Position numbers and translations under genes: made by a program
In this document: one piece after another, positions 40,901-55,900 of the stretch
Position numbering within the stretch: the first letter of the stretch is position 1
How the letters are laid out: every line of letters begins with the position of its first letter
Source: Apostichopus japonicus
Taxonomy: Eukaryota; Echinodermata; Holothuroidea; Aspidochirotida; Stichopodidae
DNA length: 64,000 nt
Direction of reading: 5' to 3'
Assembly (NCBI RefSeq): GCF_037975245.1
Contig: NC_092580.1
Coordinates: 11,251,501-11,315,500, forward strand
Notes under the pieces: model-generated
The model's input: the letters and a program-made list of their open reading frames with translations, nothing else
What the model was told of the DNA's origin: nothing
The model's database searches: none

Positions 40901-43900
40901 TCGTAGATGGGGTTGTCGAAACCGTCGTAGTTGGGGCCGAACGATCTCACCAGGGACCTCCTGACGTCCCAGCTGGACTGGTAGTACCAAGTCCTCCTGG
41001 GTTTAGGAGGGGGCACCACCATGTCCACGTTCGAGCAGCTCATAGTCTTCAGTATGTCCGTTCTCTTCCTGCTCTTTCCCATGTCTAGTTCGCACACGCT
41101 CTTTGTCTCTCTGGGACTGCACAGGTGGTCCAGGGACCCCAGAGACCGACATTCCATTGGCCTACTGTACGGTTGGATGCAGTAACTACCGGAGCTACAG
41201 GACTGAGATGAACTCTGGCTGTCCAGTCTCTGCCTTTCTGTGGCTAGGAACCTGTCCAGCCTATTGTCGGAATCATAGCCCTCCCCCTCCGGGTAGGTTT
41301 CCCTCTCTGGGACCGCAGAGTTCTCGAGAGCAGAGTCGAACCCCTCCGCGGAGTTTTCCATCTCGTGGTTGTCTAAGTTCTGAGGGCCAGAGACGTACCC
41401 TTCTACGAGGGGCTCCGTCTCCGGGATGTTGGAGTTCTGAGGGGCGTTACCTAAGACTGACAAGAAGGCGGCATTCTCGTGCCAGGTCAGACCTTGGATG
41501 TCCTCCACCATGATGCTGAGCCGGCTCATACGGTAACATTCGTCGATGTACCTCTGGTCTCCTGCTTTCCTCCTGAAAGCACCCCACTCCGACATTTCTT
41601 GGTCTCTTCCAATTCTGTGAATGTCGTCATTGTCCCCACAGTTGGCTTCTTCACCAGAGTATGACAACCTGGCACCTTCCACATCTTCCAGTCCCGAATC
41701 GAACGATGCTTGTTTGTAATCCGCTGCTGGAGTCGCTGTTTCTTCCTGTGGCAGCCGAGAGGGAGGCCACCCCTCTCCCGTGTGACTCTCTCCGTCGACG
41801 TTTTCGTAATGCGATAGGACTCTATTCCACCTTTCAGATTCACTTGAGGATTCGGGATTACCGCTGGCACCGTCCTCAGAAACGACACCGTCGGAGAAAG
41901 AGTGCGGATGATGATCTACATTGTCCTCCGTTCGGCAGACATCTGATTCAACATCTGTACAGGCGTCCCCATCTTCCAGAAGATCATCGTCTACTGGGAA
42001 CTTTGGTATTCCCGGTTCTTTCTCCTTCTCGTTTAACAAGCCTGCTTTGACCAAGGCCTCCATAATGTCATATTCTGAATACACGGTGTAGTTATCTGGC
42101 TGGACGTCGTAACTGTAGACGCCGTCAGACATTTCGTCTACGACGTCCTCGATTGTTCGACCTTCGCGGTCTTCGTTAGGATCGACCCAGCACTGTTCTT
42201 CACCCTTCTCCTCCTCCTCTCTCTGCACTGTCCCTTCCCATGAACTTTCGTCCTTACGATAACGGTCGTATTGCCCCTCCTGTCCGACAGCATCTCTGTC
42301 GTTATTATTATCAATGTCCTCTTCTATATCAGAGTGAGGCGAGGTAAACAGACAGTCCCAATGATGCTCATGAGCAGTCTCATGATGCATCTCAACCACC
42401 CTTTCGGTTTCCTCCTCGGTGGGCAAACCGCCTTCAGATGACAACCCATCAATGTGAACCACTTCTCCCTCCCCACCTTCTAATCGTCCGCTCGAACCGT
42501 CATCGTCACGGCTTTCGTTATTTTGGGGAAAGTGAGCTTCGTCGAGAAACCTCCAAGCCTCTTCGATGAGGTGCCTCCGTTCTTCGTCCGTCAGGTCCGT
42601 TCTGTCAGTTGGTGGATGCTTGCACTCCTCGTGAGGAACGTGCAAGAGTTCGTCTCGCTCCTCTACGTCGTCTCGGTGCTCAGGTTGATTAGCCTCTTCA
42701 TCTCCTGATGGATAATCTTCATCCCCTATCGGATGATCCTGATCCCCTAATGGATGATCCTCATCGTAGATGACGGACTCCTCCTGGTTCGACATGGCCT
42801 CTTCGAGGTCGATGGTCTCTTGCCGCTTCATCTTCCGTTTCATCTCCATCTGAGCTTGTTGGGTTGCGACCGCCATATCCAGAGAGGTGCAACGGACTGC
42901 AGGGATGCTCTCTCCATTGTCCAATGTTATTATCTGCAGTTTCTTAGAAAACGAGACGTGCTTCTCTCTGACCGACTCGGGGAAGGAGAAAGCTTTCGGT
43001 CGAAATCCATCGGACTCTGGTGGATAACTGATAAAGGAAAAAAAAAAAAAAAAAAATGGATTACAATCTGTTTCTATTAGTCTACCCAACTACTAAACTC
43101 TAACAGCAAGAAAATGCTCACCTCAGGAACTGTGTGGATGTGGAGGGGGGGGGGGGGGGAAGAGGGGGAGAAGGACAATGGGAGAAGGTTCTAGTCACAG
43201 ATCAACATTTTCCTACAACTGCTTTCTCGTCTTCTTTAATTTCCTGTAAGATCCACAGTCATGTTATTGCTGCCGAACTTCTTCTCATTTGTTATTTTTT
43301 TATTAATTTTTTATTTTGCTGCCGAATATTGATTGCTATTTAGAACACACACAGCTAGACTGCAAGAATTTATGCTATGTGGAACTATATATAGGCTCAG
43401 ACAGAGTCACATATAAGATAAATGGAGAAATTAATGGTACATCCCTTTTTTACAACTTTTGAATATCCAAAAGGTTCAGTACGTGTCAGCGTGCTTCACA
43501 TTCAATCCAAATGATGCAAATCAGTTACAAAATTATGATAACAGACATAAAAAAGTAATTTTGATATTAAAGCATGCTGTGTTTTGCAACGTAAGCTCTA
43601 AAAGTCTCGCACGTTGCAAATATACAAATTAAGAGTCACGATCGAGGGCATAATTTGGCGAGTATAAACATACAAGATTAAGAACATTCAGAAAGTTTTG
43701 AACTTATTTTTTACATTTTTTGTTTTTTAGTGTTAATGCTGAAATTTTGGGGGCAAATGCAGCTAGAGACCTTTTACTTTATAATACTAATTTATTCAAT
43801 GTTATCACCTTTTCTTTGAGGAATAACAACCAAAGCAAGCCATGAGCTTTGTAATGGAAGCTTGGATTTCTTGGGTCATCTCGTACCGCCGTGAGATCTC

Positions 43901-46900
43901 TCCGAGTCGATCTATTACTCCGTCTTTGATGCACTGCAGGATGTTGTCGGCTGACTGACACAGCTTCTCAGTTTCCTCAGCTGTAAATTCTACATAAGAA
44001 GAATTGGTTCAAAATGGAAACAAAAATAACAATTCTTGAACCCTTTTACATTTCAAGGCAGACTCTCAGTTTGGTTAAGAATAGCTTGAATAATTAAAAG
44101 TTTGGACTTCTTCTCCCATCAAAATGACCTAAATTCGACAACTGAGTTTTTTGAAGCAGTTTTTTCTTTTCTTTTTCGTATGATTTACTATGATCTCTTT
44201 CGTATCGGTACTTGAGCACGAAAAACGAAGAAGAAAACGAAAGTCCTGTACATGTAGTTAAGCAATTTTGAACAGTCTACCTGAGAGAGAACAAAAAGAT
44301 ATGATTGAAACAACATTATATTTCATGCGTCACTCAGTATTCTTGTCATTTTACTCTCGACATCAGGGAGAGCTAAACATTCCAACATCTTGGTTTCCAA
44401 TATGGGTGGGGCCTTGGTGTTACAACTGGTCACTCAATGGTCAATTCAGTTTGTGACCACAGGCATTTCCCTACAGAATGGTACAGGCTTCAAAAGTCAG
44501 AGAAAGTGTGCAGTGACCAATATTTGCAGGTTGGGTAGTAGATGGGAAAGTCCATGTTTTGTGAGGAAGCCATTGAGAGAGGAAGGAGTGAAGTCAATCT
44601 AGCAAGATTCTGGGGCGGGGGTGGGGGGGCTATGAGGTCAAGACTATGAGTGGCTAGCTAGGCTATAGTGAGAGGAATAGGTTTACATATATGTAGGATA
44701 TGCCAAGAGACGTCCGGACCTGACGATAGTCTCAAGAATGACTGCTTCTATTTGCATGATTTAATCATTTCAGCTAATATGCAAACTGTTTTTTATGCTG
44801 ATGACATTCAGTTATTCACATCTTTCCATCCTGATCATTGTTCCGATGCTATTCAAAAAATCCAAAACTGTATTGCAGATGTAAAACCATGGGCTATATC
44901 AAACAATCTTTTTATCAATGACTCAAAGACTGAAATCCTCCATGCTACCTCGCAATTTAAATCCACAACAATCAAATCTATTTCAGTCAAAATTGATCAG
45001 ACTACCATCACTCCGTCCACGCACGTCAAAAGTCTAGGAGTTGTACTGGATCCCCATCTAAGCATGAAACAACAGGTCAATGCTGTTTGTAAATCATCAT
45101 ACAATGCCGTACGGAAGATCAGCCGGATACGGAAGTTTTTAACCAACTAATACAAAACTTGTATGTTCCTTGATAATGCCCAGGCTTGACTACTGTAACT
45201 CCCTTTTATTTGGCCTTCCTGACTCTACACTGAAAAAACTTCAAACTGTTCAGAATTCTGCTGCCCGGTTAATATCATGTTCATCGCGTCATGATCACAT
45301 ATCTCCAGTGCTTCAATCACTCCATTGGCTTCCAGTAAAACAACGGTCAATTTATAAGCTCCTCCTCTTAACGTACAAATCACAACACTCCCTTGCCCCT
45401 GGTTACATTACAAATTTAATTCCTCAGTATCATTCTCAACCCCAACTTCGCTCATCTACAAAGTGTCTTCTTGCCACCAGCCATACCCCAAACACAAAGA
45501 AAGAAAGAGCCTTCATCTCTGCTGCACCTCATCTCTGGAACAATCTACCATCTTCAATTCGCAATGCACCATCGGTTGACTGTTTTAAGCGTCTCTTAAA
45601 AACTCATTTATTCCAAAATTTACAGTGATTTTGACTTGCATATTTGTGTACTTGTTTAAGCGCTTTGAGGCCTTTGCATAAAGCGCTCTATAAATATTCG
45701 CTTATTATTATTATTATTTATCTGTGGAAGGAAATACATCACGGATCCAAATCAGAGTATCTGCATGAAAGCAGCTTTACCTTGTTCTAAGCACCAACTT
45801 GGTATATGTACCATCACCTCTGCCACCGTTGCTATGAGCTGACATGCGGCTTGTACCACGTCGATGTTGTCCGTGTGGTGTAACAGTGACTCAGTGAGAA
45901 CCTGGATGGCGCTCTCCCTCAAGGGAGCCTGTGGAGGGGTACGAAGTAAAAACATGATGTATGGCTTTGTGACCAGGCTCACTACATTTCTACATTATAA
46001 CAAAAATGCTGTTTTCTTTTCTCTCTTTTTTTCTTTGCTTTTACGGCAGATTCTGCTCACCTTACTTGTTGGCGTCGGCCTCACGGTCGCAAAAATAGAG
46101 AGGGCAGTACAACCGTACTGCTGGATCTCGGCTGACCTCCTGTAGGCTGACATGGTTCCTAAGATCGTAGGAGCCACCTTTAACTCGTTGAGTACTTGCA
46201 AACTGTTGCTCAGTAGAATGAAATGGGTCAAAATTCTCAACCACAGCAAATGTATCTTTTCAGGATCCTGGGAGATCAGAGAAAAAAAGATAGAATAAAG
46301 TGGAACCGATCGGTTAGGACGTTTCAAGTAATGAACATCTGATTGCAGATCACCATTAAAGGTTAAGGAGCAAGGGGTACAGTATGAAATTAAGGAATTA
46401 AGGGATGTTATAAATTGTAGAACAATTAGCCACACAACCATTTTAGTTATTTAACTTACTGTATGTCTTCTTTTTAGTTTCAGTTTAGTTACAAATATCT
46501 TTTTGCGTTGCCATGATATGCATTATGCTGTATAACTACTGCACGTTCCTGACAAACAGAAATTGCATGTGACAACTATTGCCACTTGAAAGAAGAGTGC
46601 TGAGGTTCTGAGGAGACAGGTAAGAGGGGACCGAGCGAAGTAAATTAGCTGCAAAAACGAATCCTTAATTATTCGCACAGAATATTGCAGCTACAGTAGG
46701 GTTCCAAAGAATAGCTATGAGGATTTTCTTTCTTACTGAGAAGGGGGTGGGGTGGGGGTGGGGTGGGAGTGGGGATGGGGGTGGGTTGGTTGGTTGGAAA
46801 CATCTATTCATCCATGATATCCTTTGACGATCCTTCCATGTCTCACAGAGCTCACACTCATGAACTTGTCAAAATGCATCAACCCCACGTAACACAAAAT

Positions 46901-49900
46901 GCCAATGGAGTGTTCAATACTGCAATGCCTCACCTAAGACCGACCTACGCAGGGAAAAAAAGCCTTGAAACAGTTCACTCCTGCAGAGCATTGTTTCCTC
47001 TTTTTGTTTTTATAATGAGAAAAGAATTATATCTTGAATGGAAATGATGGCATAATTACTACTCATATTTAATACTTGAAACTAAGGTCATTCGTGAGTC
47101 ATACAGATCTGATTCAATATACATTACAATGATCCTTCCAGTTGGTAACGACAAACGTAGCACATCGTTTCCGGTCGTCGGGGGAACCGAGAAAGGAAAC
47201 ATAAGCTTGCACATGACTTTCACAGAAATGGACCTACAGTAATGGTTTTAAAAATTGACAAACTGTGGTTGAGTGACTGAGGAAATCAGTTTGAAAATTT
47301 TGTTTGATTTTTTAACGCACAGGAAGCCACATGATACTTCCTTTATAACAGTTTATTTAATTTTTAATATCTTTAGAGTATATGCTGCATTCAAAGCTTT
47401 TTTCATTTTTTTTATGTATGTTTATTTGTGTGTTGGTTTAATCACTGTTTATGTGATATTCTGGCCAAATCATGTTACAGTATGTTCAAGCAAACTTGGG
47501 TACGACCCTCAATCTAAGAGATCTGCAGTATATACTACATGGTTACAACTAATTAAAGAGTAATTACAAGCTGCTTAGTAAAACAGAGAAAGTATTGGAT
47601 CCCACAATTTCATTTGAAATCATTCAAAGTTAATGCATAAATTTCAGGTACTTTGGGTACATGAAAATTGACACTATAACTTGAATATAGCTGCTAGCCA
47701 GCCTTAAAGAATGGTACATTTCAGAAAATTGAGAGGCAAAAGGTGGAGGGGGAGGGGGGGCACAGAGCTAAAATGTTTAATGCCAACTTTTGCAGACTTG
47801 TTGGAAACTGGAGTGCATATGTTTTGAGTGGAGACCTACTCTAGGTGAGAGAGTAGTGAAGTAGATATATCACATTATAATGCTGATTCTAAGCTTTTGC
47901 AGCCGATGAGCAAAACGAAACTAGAACATATACAGAGTTGAGAGGACAGAATCATAACTAACTCAATGTTTCCGCACATGATATTCTTTCGTTATACAGT
48001 AAGACGGGAGATACCGTGATGTATACAACTTCCTAAATATCATCAAACTGTTGAAGCTTATAAATACGGTTAAGTGTTGTTAATGAAAAAGACTCCTAAA
48101 TCACACTAGTGAGATCCACTCACTAAGAGGTCTTGCCGGTCAGTGAACCAAGCTGGCAGAGTCATTTTACGGGTGAGTACATGAATAAACAGTCTTTTGT
48201 TGCATTGCTCTGGAGAATGAGCCATTCGTTTCGTGAGAATCTCACAAGTGGCCGCAACTTGCTGGTTTCTTGAAGGTGACAGATAAAAACCTTTCTTATT
48301 TTACAAAATGTTTCTGCAGTACTGCAGTAACTGGCTGGTCAGTGATGAGATATGACACATACATGTGATAAATGTCATGATAAATGACACATGATTAATG
48401 ATGAATGATAAATGTGTTGTAAGGCTATTCACTTTCTCCTCATGTATCCTTCCAATGGCTTGCAACTATTTTGAAATGTGATATTGTACTAGTTATTAAT
48501 GCACTCTTGGATTCTAAGCTTCACCATACGCCCCCAACATCCTCCCCTCCCCCACCCCTGAAAAAGAAAATGAAATGTTAGATTAATGTCCTCATTAAAC
48601 TTTTCCATGATAGCGTGCTATAGTCAGGGTCTATACAGCAGACCTTTAAATAAAGAATACCACATCGATCTGACATGATCTCGGCACCCCCCACCCCAAC
48701 CCCCCCACCCAATATTACGAACCTCTGCTGGTAAATTTACTCACCGGACTAACTCTAAGCAGATCGACCATCAAAGCAATGATGATGGATTTGTCTGTTG
48801 GTGAACTTTTCCCATTTGTAGAGGTTTCCTGGTGCCTCCATGCTGACAGGAATGTTATCATTGGTCGTGGGTCAACCTCCGCCACTTCCTAAATGAGGAA
48901 GGGACAAAAAGAAATAGAAAAATCTTTACATGAGGAAACTTGACCACCACACCCCCCTGCCCTCTGCCAACCAAACCCCTCCTACCACCGTTGCACCTAC
49001 GTTTACAGTAACCGCAAAAGAGTAGCACTTTTAGCTTTAATGCATTATAGATCTAACCATATTCTGTACCGTATATGTCCGGACCACTGACCGAAGGATC
49101 ATTGACTAGATGTGACCGGTCACTATGGCATGTCCAGTGCTGGAAATAAAGGGTTAAGGTTACCAGTTTACTCTAGACACTTTAGAAGGAGAAAACTAGA
49201 GTTGTGAGTAGACAGATAAGCAAGGAAGCAAAGTATACACATGAATTGCATTTACCTGTACAGTACTAAACTGAAACTCTCCCATTGGCCATGCAAGGAT
49301 TCTGACAGGTTTACCCATTACTCAATTGACAATCAAGAAGATTATCTTATTAATTGATGTGACTAATCCATAAACTTCTTGACTGTAATCATAATAATTT
49401 CAGCCTACAGCCAGTTAGACAGTTATTGTAAGGGTGCTTTTACAGTAGATCAGATCAGATCCCCTGATGTTATCAGAGGATCACCTCACCATGGGGTAAA
49501 CTTATGCGTTGATCTGGACGCATTTACACTGATCCTCCCCGCTATTTACCGGACGTTGGAAAAAATCGGACTGGAAATTTGTCAAGCCCAGCCGCGGATC
49601 GTATACTCCAAAACATTCACTGTCATGGTTGTAGAGCCTTAGGGTGACAATACTACGCTATATATACGACCCACATGCACTCAATCTACATAGGAATTAG
49701 CACAAGCATGATACAGGACTGGAATTTCATGCATGTAACATAATGAGGTCAGCAGATATCTAGGGTCACTGTTGATGCGGTAGTGTTTACATTGTAAACT
49801 TGATCTCGACATCCGGATCAGATCCTGGTCTCTGCCAGCATCAAATAGGAGGATCAGATCCGGATCTGAACTGCGTTCACACTACAGCCGTGATCTCGAT

Positions 49901-52900
49901 GTCAGGATCAGATTCTGACGTCGAGATATGATCCGGATCTAGTGTAAAAGCACCCTCTAAGTTGCTGAGCAGGCCCACATACCCATATGCATGTGAGCGA
50001 AGTCACAGGGATTATTTACTAGCAATTGACGTTGGGTGGCTGGCCATGTAACAAACTTATGTATTTTATGTAAATGGTAAATGGTGTAATTAACACCAGC
50101 CTTGAGTGACCCTAACTATATCCTGTTATTGTAATAGTAGAACATCCTTGGTGAAATCAATATTTCTGTCCATTCCCTCCCCCATCTTGCTTGGTGCTGT
50201 TACCCTAGACCTGGATCTGATCTCTATATCTTATCAGATCACATTACCAGTGAACCATAACATGCCTTGATCCAAGGCAGGCGTATTAACACTTAGCTTG
50301 TACTCTGATCCCCTGTGCAAGTGGAAGTGGCTTCAAGATATATTGACTAAGAGCAGTTCACGAGCAAGTGCACTTTATTTATAAAACTGTTTCTGATGCT
50401 GAACGAACGTAAACAAAAACACATATATAGGGTGTTTTATCATAACACAGAATGTTGATTTGTATTGTATATTCCAAAACTTACTGGTTTTCGATTCAGC
50501 ACAGATTCAGTCGATTCAGCACATTATATGTACTGCACTTAACTGCACAAAGAAAGCTAGGCCTTGCCTATTCTACATCTCCACTCCAACGTCAAGATCA
50601 TAGACGTTCGTAGGTTTGGAATGTTGATATTAATCTCGTTCCGTACAAGAATGGAAATTATGCATGGAATACAGTAAGGAGAAAGAAGAAGAAGACTTGA
50701 GTTCTTTTAAGCAGAGACAAGACTGCGAAGAACACAAAGACGGCGGTACCTTGCTCAATTATTAAAAATGTTGATCGCTGCGGAGACGAGCACCGTAATC
50801 GAAAGCAAACTATGGACCCAGCCCAGGACCAGTGCTAACTGGGAGAACATGCTTCGAAAACAATGCAGCATGAACCTTGGAAAAAACATTTCTGCATGAC
50901 ACAGAACACTTTCAACTTTTCTGTTTGATCAGTTACGAAGAGTTTTGGAGAGAGACGAAACACACGTTCCAGGAGAAGTATCGATGTACCTTTTTGAATA
51001 TTTGCCTTGTGCAATTTTGTGTTGTGACAAACTGTTTGTACTTTGCATTTTGCTGTGCCAATGATCTTGTGTTTGAATGTTCTAGTTTCAATTTCAAACG
51101 TATTACAACACTTGAAAATTACAATGAACATCAGTTACTATATGTAAGTTACATGGTAATCCCCCCCCTACCCACCCCCTCCCCTGAAGGAGCTGTAGTT
51201 TACTTTGATTTCATAAATGTGGATGTGTGAATATAAATAAACTGGGCTGTATTTTAAACACTTTTTTAAACACAGTGCAAGGGCAACTTACACTTTCACT
51301 ATTAAACGTATCATGTTATACAGTTTGTTTACGGGCAATGAAATTCTCAATATTCTTGAACCCACAAATGTGAAGGTCTCAAATTAAAATGAACTTTTCT
51401 TAAGGAAGCCTGGGAAGTTGGCCTATCAAGTCACCAAAGTGACCTGATTTGATGTTGACCGTGTACATGTACACTCCAAAACTTACTGGTTTGGATATTT
51501 ACGAGTGACGAGCTTACCTGTCTCCCCCCAACCTATGCACCTTATTCTACCGCGCCTAGAATGTCCTGGTAACCTTTTAACACTGTGCACCCTCTGTGAC
51601 CCGGCTTCACAGGTCACCGACCTTCCTTCTCATGAGACCAAAGCCCCTCCAAAGTGGTCTCTGCCTTGGAGTCGAGTAGTAGTCCTTCCCGACAAATGGG
51701 AGGGCTACCCCCTCGACTCCTAGTCTAACATCGAATTTCTGACGCTTCCAACGGGAGGGGTAGTACTCCCCTTCCTGTGGGGAGGGGGGGCTACCCTCTA
51801 CGACCCCGTCAGCCTGTACCCCTTAGGTCTAAAAAGGTAGCAGAAGGTACTCTACAAGTTAGGCCCAAGGCCCTGAACACCGTAGTGTTTAATGGAGAAA
51901 GACGAAGGAAAAAGAGTATCAACATTATAAAGGAAATATATATATAACGCTTCTCCATATATATATATAAAACACTTTAAGACACTCTTCCTTAAGTCAC
52001 TCATAGTGGCCCTAAGTTACTACGAGATACTACAAGTTACTACCGATTACTACAAGTTACTACCGGTTACTACCGGTCAAGATAAAACTATCTTTGCAAC
52101 AAACTCGCTGGTAACAATAGGTGATGGTACGGGGGCTCGTACGGTAGTGGAACCTCCTTTCCTCAGGTCTCTTGGCCTGTGCTAGAAGGTGTTTTGTTAA
52201 GTCAATGAGACCGCTCCTCCGTGTGGCTGTGTTCCACCCCCCTCGGGGGAGGGAGGCGGGAATGGAGACAGGTAAGCTCGTCACTCGTAAATATCCAAAC
52301 CATTAAGTTTTGGAGTATTTACTTCGTTCCTCGCTTACCTGTCTCCCCCCAACCTATGCACCGAGTGGCACTGCCCGATGGTGGGAGGCCCGAGGGGTGG
52401 GACCTAGTACCCGCCGGATCTCGCATCACCACGCTACGAAATGCCGCCTCAGCCTGTAATGAGTCTGAAAGGTAACAGGCGACGAACGTCGTTGGTGTCC
52501 GCCAAGCTGCTGCCTTAAGGATGACCTCTATTGGGACTCCTGCAAAAAGAGCTGTCGAGGCCGCTTTTCCTCTAATGTCATGGGCTCTCGTTAAAGTTGT
52601 GCCAACTGCGAAGGGGCGAATAATCTCCATCAGCCACCGAGAGAGGGTGTCCTTAGACACCGTTGAAAAAGGTGCTCTGGGTAGTATGAACAAGGACATG
52701 GTTGTTCGTCTCAGGGGTTGAGTCTTGTTTAAGTACCATTTGAGAGCCCTGACTGGGCCCCACAGTATATCCTCTGCGACTGAGGAAAGTGTCTTTATTT
52801 CAGGGATAAAGATGTCCCCCGGCAGGAAGGAAAGGACCTGGTTCTTGGGTATGAAGGACGGATCGGGGACCATTCTCCCGTGGTTCTCAAACCTAATATG

Positions 52901-55900
52901 GTTCTGCTTTGTAGGCAGAGCGTGGAAACAGCTCCTTCTTCTTGCTGACGCGAGGGGGATCAGGAAAAGGGTTTTCTTTCTAAGGGCTGCCAGCGAGGCT
53001 GAAGCCATTGGTTCGTATGGTGATTTAGTGAGTGCCTGCAGTGCTGCTGATGGACTCCACGAGGGGGCGAGCCGTCTGGTCCGAGGACGCCTGTTTGCCA
53101 TCCCCCTGATGGGCTGGGTGATGTCCCCGTTGTTGCCCGGGGTGGACCCATCTGGAAAGCCGCGGTGGATCGCGGTAATTGCCAACCTGTAGTTCTTGAT
53201 GGTTGACACTTGCTTTCCCTCCTCGAAGAGGGAGTGAGGAAGTCTACCACTTGTGCCAGAGAGGTCTCGGCTGGCAGTGCCTGTCTGTTCTGGCACTATT
53301 CCCCGCCTAACAAAATAACCCTGATCAGCGATAACCTGTCAAACATAGAGACAGGTCCCTCCTCATTGCGGTAGCCAAAAAGCCCCCGACTGACAGTTTA
53401 TCTAAAGGTCCCCCTTTATACACCTGAATGGAAAGACGCAATGGAGATAAAATGCCTTGCCCAAAGACACAACGGGATGATCTGGCCAGGACTCAAACTG
53501 CAAGTCTTAGATCACCAGTCCACTGCCTTCACCATTTGACCACAGTGCTCTCGAAAATTGAGTACTGAATGGATAGTTTGCTTCATCAGAATCTTGGTCA
53601 ATGCTACAACTGTTATACTGTATGTGACTACTAAAACTATATATGTATTTATGTATTTTAGTATAATGTATTATATGTATTTTGGATGATCCTGCAAGCA
53701 GGAACTTGTGAAGAAACCTCGTTGACCTATCAAGGCCGCAAGTTGACCGAATTCAGTCTCTTACATTCGTATTTAATGTCCATGATAATGAATTGTCAAC
53801 AACTCTGTGACTGGACGACATACATTAATCTTGGAGTGACCCCAACTCGGGACCTTATAATTGCAAGGCACCGGCCTTAACCACTGAGCTACAGTAACTG
53901 GGCTATAGGTCTACTCATCAGAAACAAACTCCCAACAGGGACCGTGAAGTTGGTGAGAGGGTGGGTTTGTAGAAATTCCACCTCATACATCCCTGGCTGC
54001 TTTAACCGAGCCCGGAGAGTTACTCATCACGCACAAACGCGTTATTAAACGCTTCGTCTTTTGTTATGATAACCTTATTTGCGGTGTAAAACCGAAACGT
54101 TTTCAGGCTAGTAAATCCACACAAATTTCGTAAGGGCATGAATATGACATTAATATAACATTAAAAACTCATAGAACGTTATGTCGACGTTTCAACAACA
54201 CCACATTTGATGTTATAAAACGTATTAAATGTTATGCTAACGTACCTGTTACTTCTCAAGTCTCTTCATGTCGAGGTGAGAATTGTATCACTATCGTAGT
54301 ACAGTGAAAGTTTCCAACTTCCTATTGAAACCAGCTAGCGCATGGTCACGGCTGGCATATCAGGTGCTACGAAGTGCAACTCTGCTTAAAGTTTTGGAAC
54401 ATCGAACAAGTTATTCATGGAGCGTATCCCGTATGTTCGGCGCGTGATAGCCCTTGTAGCTTTCATGGGGTTCTATCCTACCCCTTATTCAACTTACTAA
54501 CGCGTATGTCTTGGTAATTCACCAGAGAAGTAGAGAGGCTTATTCCATAGGATCGCTCACATAGTCGACAGCTCGTTGCAGCAAACGTTGAGCTCACACG
54601 TGGCAAGCCAGGTGACTGCCTGGCCCCGCCTCCTCTCTTAACAAATGTACCGCGTTATACACATTGCTGGCAGTTTGCCAAGGCTTAAGAAGTTTTCGTT
54701 TTTCTGGCACGTTGCCAATGTTTGAGATAGTCCTCTTTTTGGCAGTTTGCCAAGATATTAAAGCAGGGAGAGTAAGTCACGAGAACCGTTTGAAACCATT
54801 CAGTCTTGCGCATTTTAGCGTATTCGGCTTGCGCATTTTAACATGTTCTGAGAGTGGGTTCCACAAGTGTTTTAGAACACAAGTGAGGTTTTAAACCTAG
54901 ATATATGGCGATGAATTAATATTAGAGAGGAGTATAATTAGCGAGGACGATCTGACCCATGAATGCCCAGGAAAACTATGTCATGTCCTGGTTTCTGCTG
55001 GTACTGTACTTGTTAAACACATTTGGGATGTGTAGCGATTAAAGGTGTAGCGGTTGCGGTGTTTTTCCGCAATTGATTCGAACCTGTCGTCGTAGCCCAA
55101 GCTGCTAGTTTCGGGGGGCAACGATCCCCCCGATGTAGAAGGCTTTCCTCCTCTGGGAAGCGGGAGTAACCGTCCTCTGTAACCCCGAAATCTAGGGGTC
55201 GACCTCGTCGTCTAGGCCGGACAGGTTGACCGACGTTCTGCAAACCAGAAGTTCCTCACCGGGGGACAAATCAGGTTGCATTCTTTGGTCTGGGATTGAT
55301 CGTGGTGTCGCGGCCGGGTGTTCAGTGCCCGTATTTGTCCTTCCCTCTCTGAGGCTGGGGATAAGTATATGTCCATTCGCCGTGGGAACCTCGCTCGGGG
55401 CCGGCTCTCTTTTCGGATTGGGCGCTCTGGGGGCCCAGCAGTTGTTACTCTCGTCGGCCCCCGGCCTCGGGATCGGCCGCGGCTCCAGCTAGGAGGTCTG
55501 CGGACCGGGTTTCTGCCCCTGCTTCCCCGTTCTGGGGGCCCAGCAGTCGTCGATCTCATCGGTTCCCGGCTCCGGGACCGGCTCTGGGTCCGTAGTGGGA
55601 CTTTGGTTTCGGGCTCCCTATGGAGTCTCGTCGGACCCGGGCCCTCCGAAGCCCATCTCTCGGGACCCAGCAGTCGATTGTAGCTCCGGTTCCCGGCTTC
55701 GAGGCCGGTCTCGGATCCGGAGTGGAACCTCGGTTCTTCACTCCCTCTGGGGTCTCGCCGGACCCGGGCTCCCGGAGCCCATCTCTGTGTGTACCACGCC
55801 GAGTACCACTCTCCTCGACCCGGACATTCTGTCCGTTCCGGTCGGAATTTCTAATGGGCTTTACATTGGCCTTTAGCCTTGCCCTTGCCTCCCCCTTGGT

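Noticed and set aside
41103-41513. Plus-strand ORFs opposite the acidic exon
   Set aside because: Shadows of the GC-richer minus-strand exon; no splice sites or domain.
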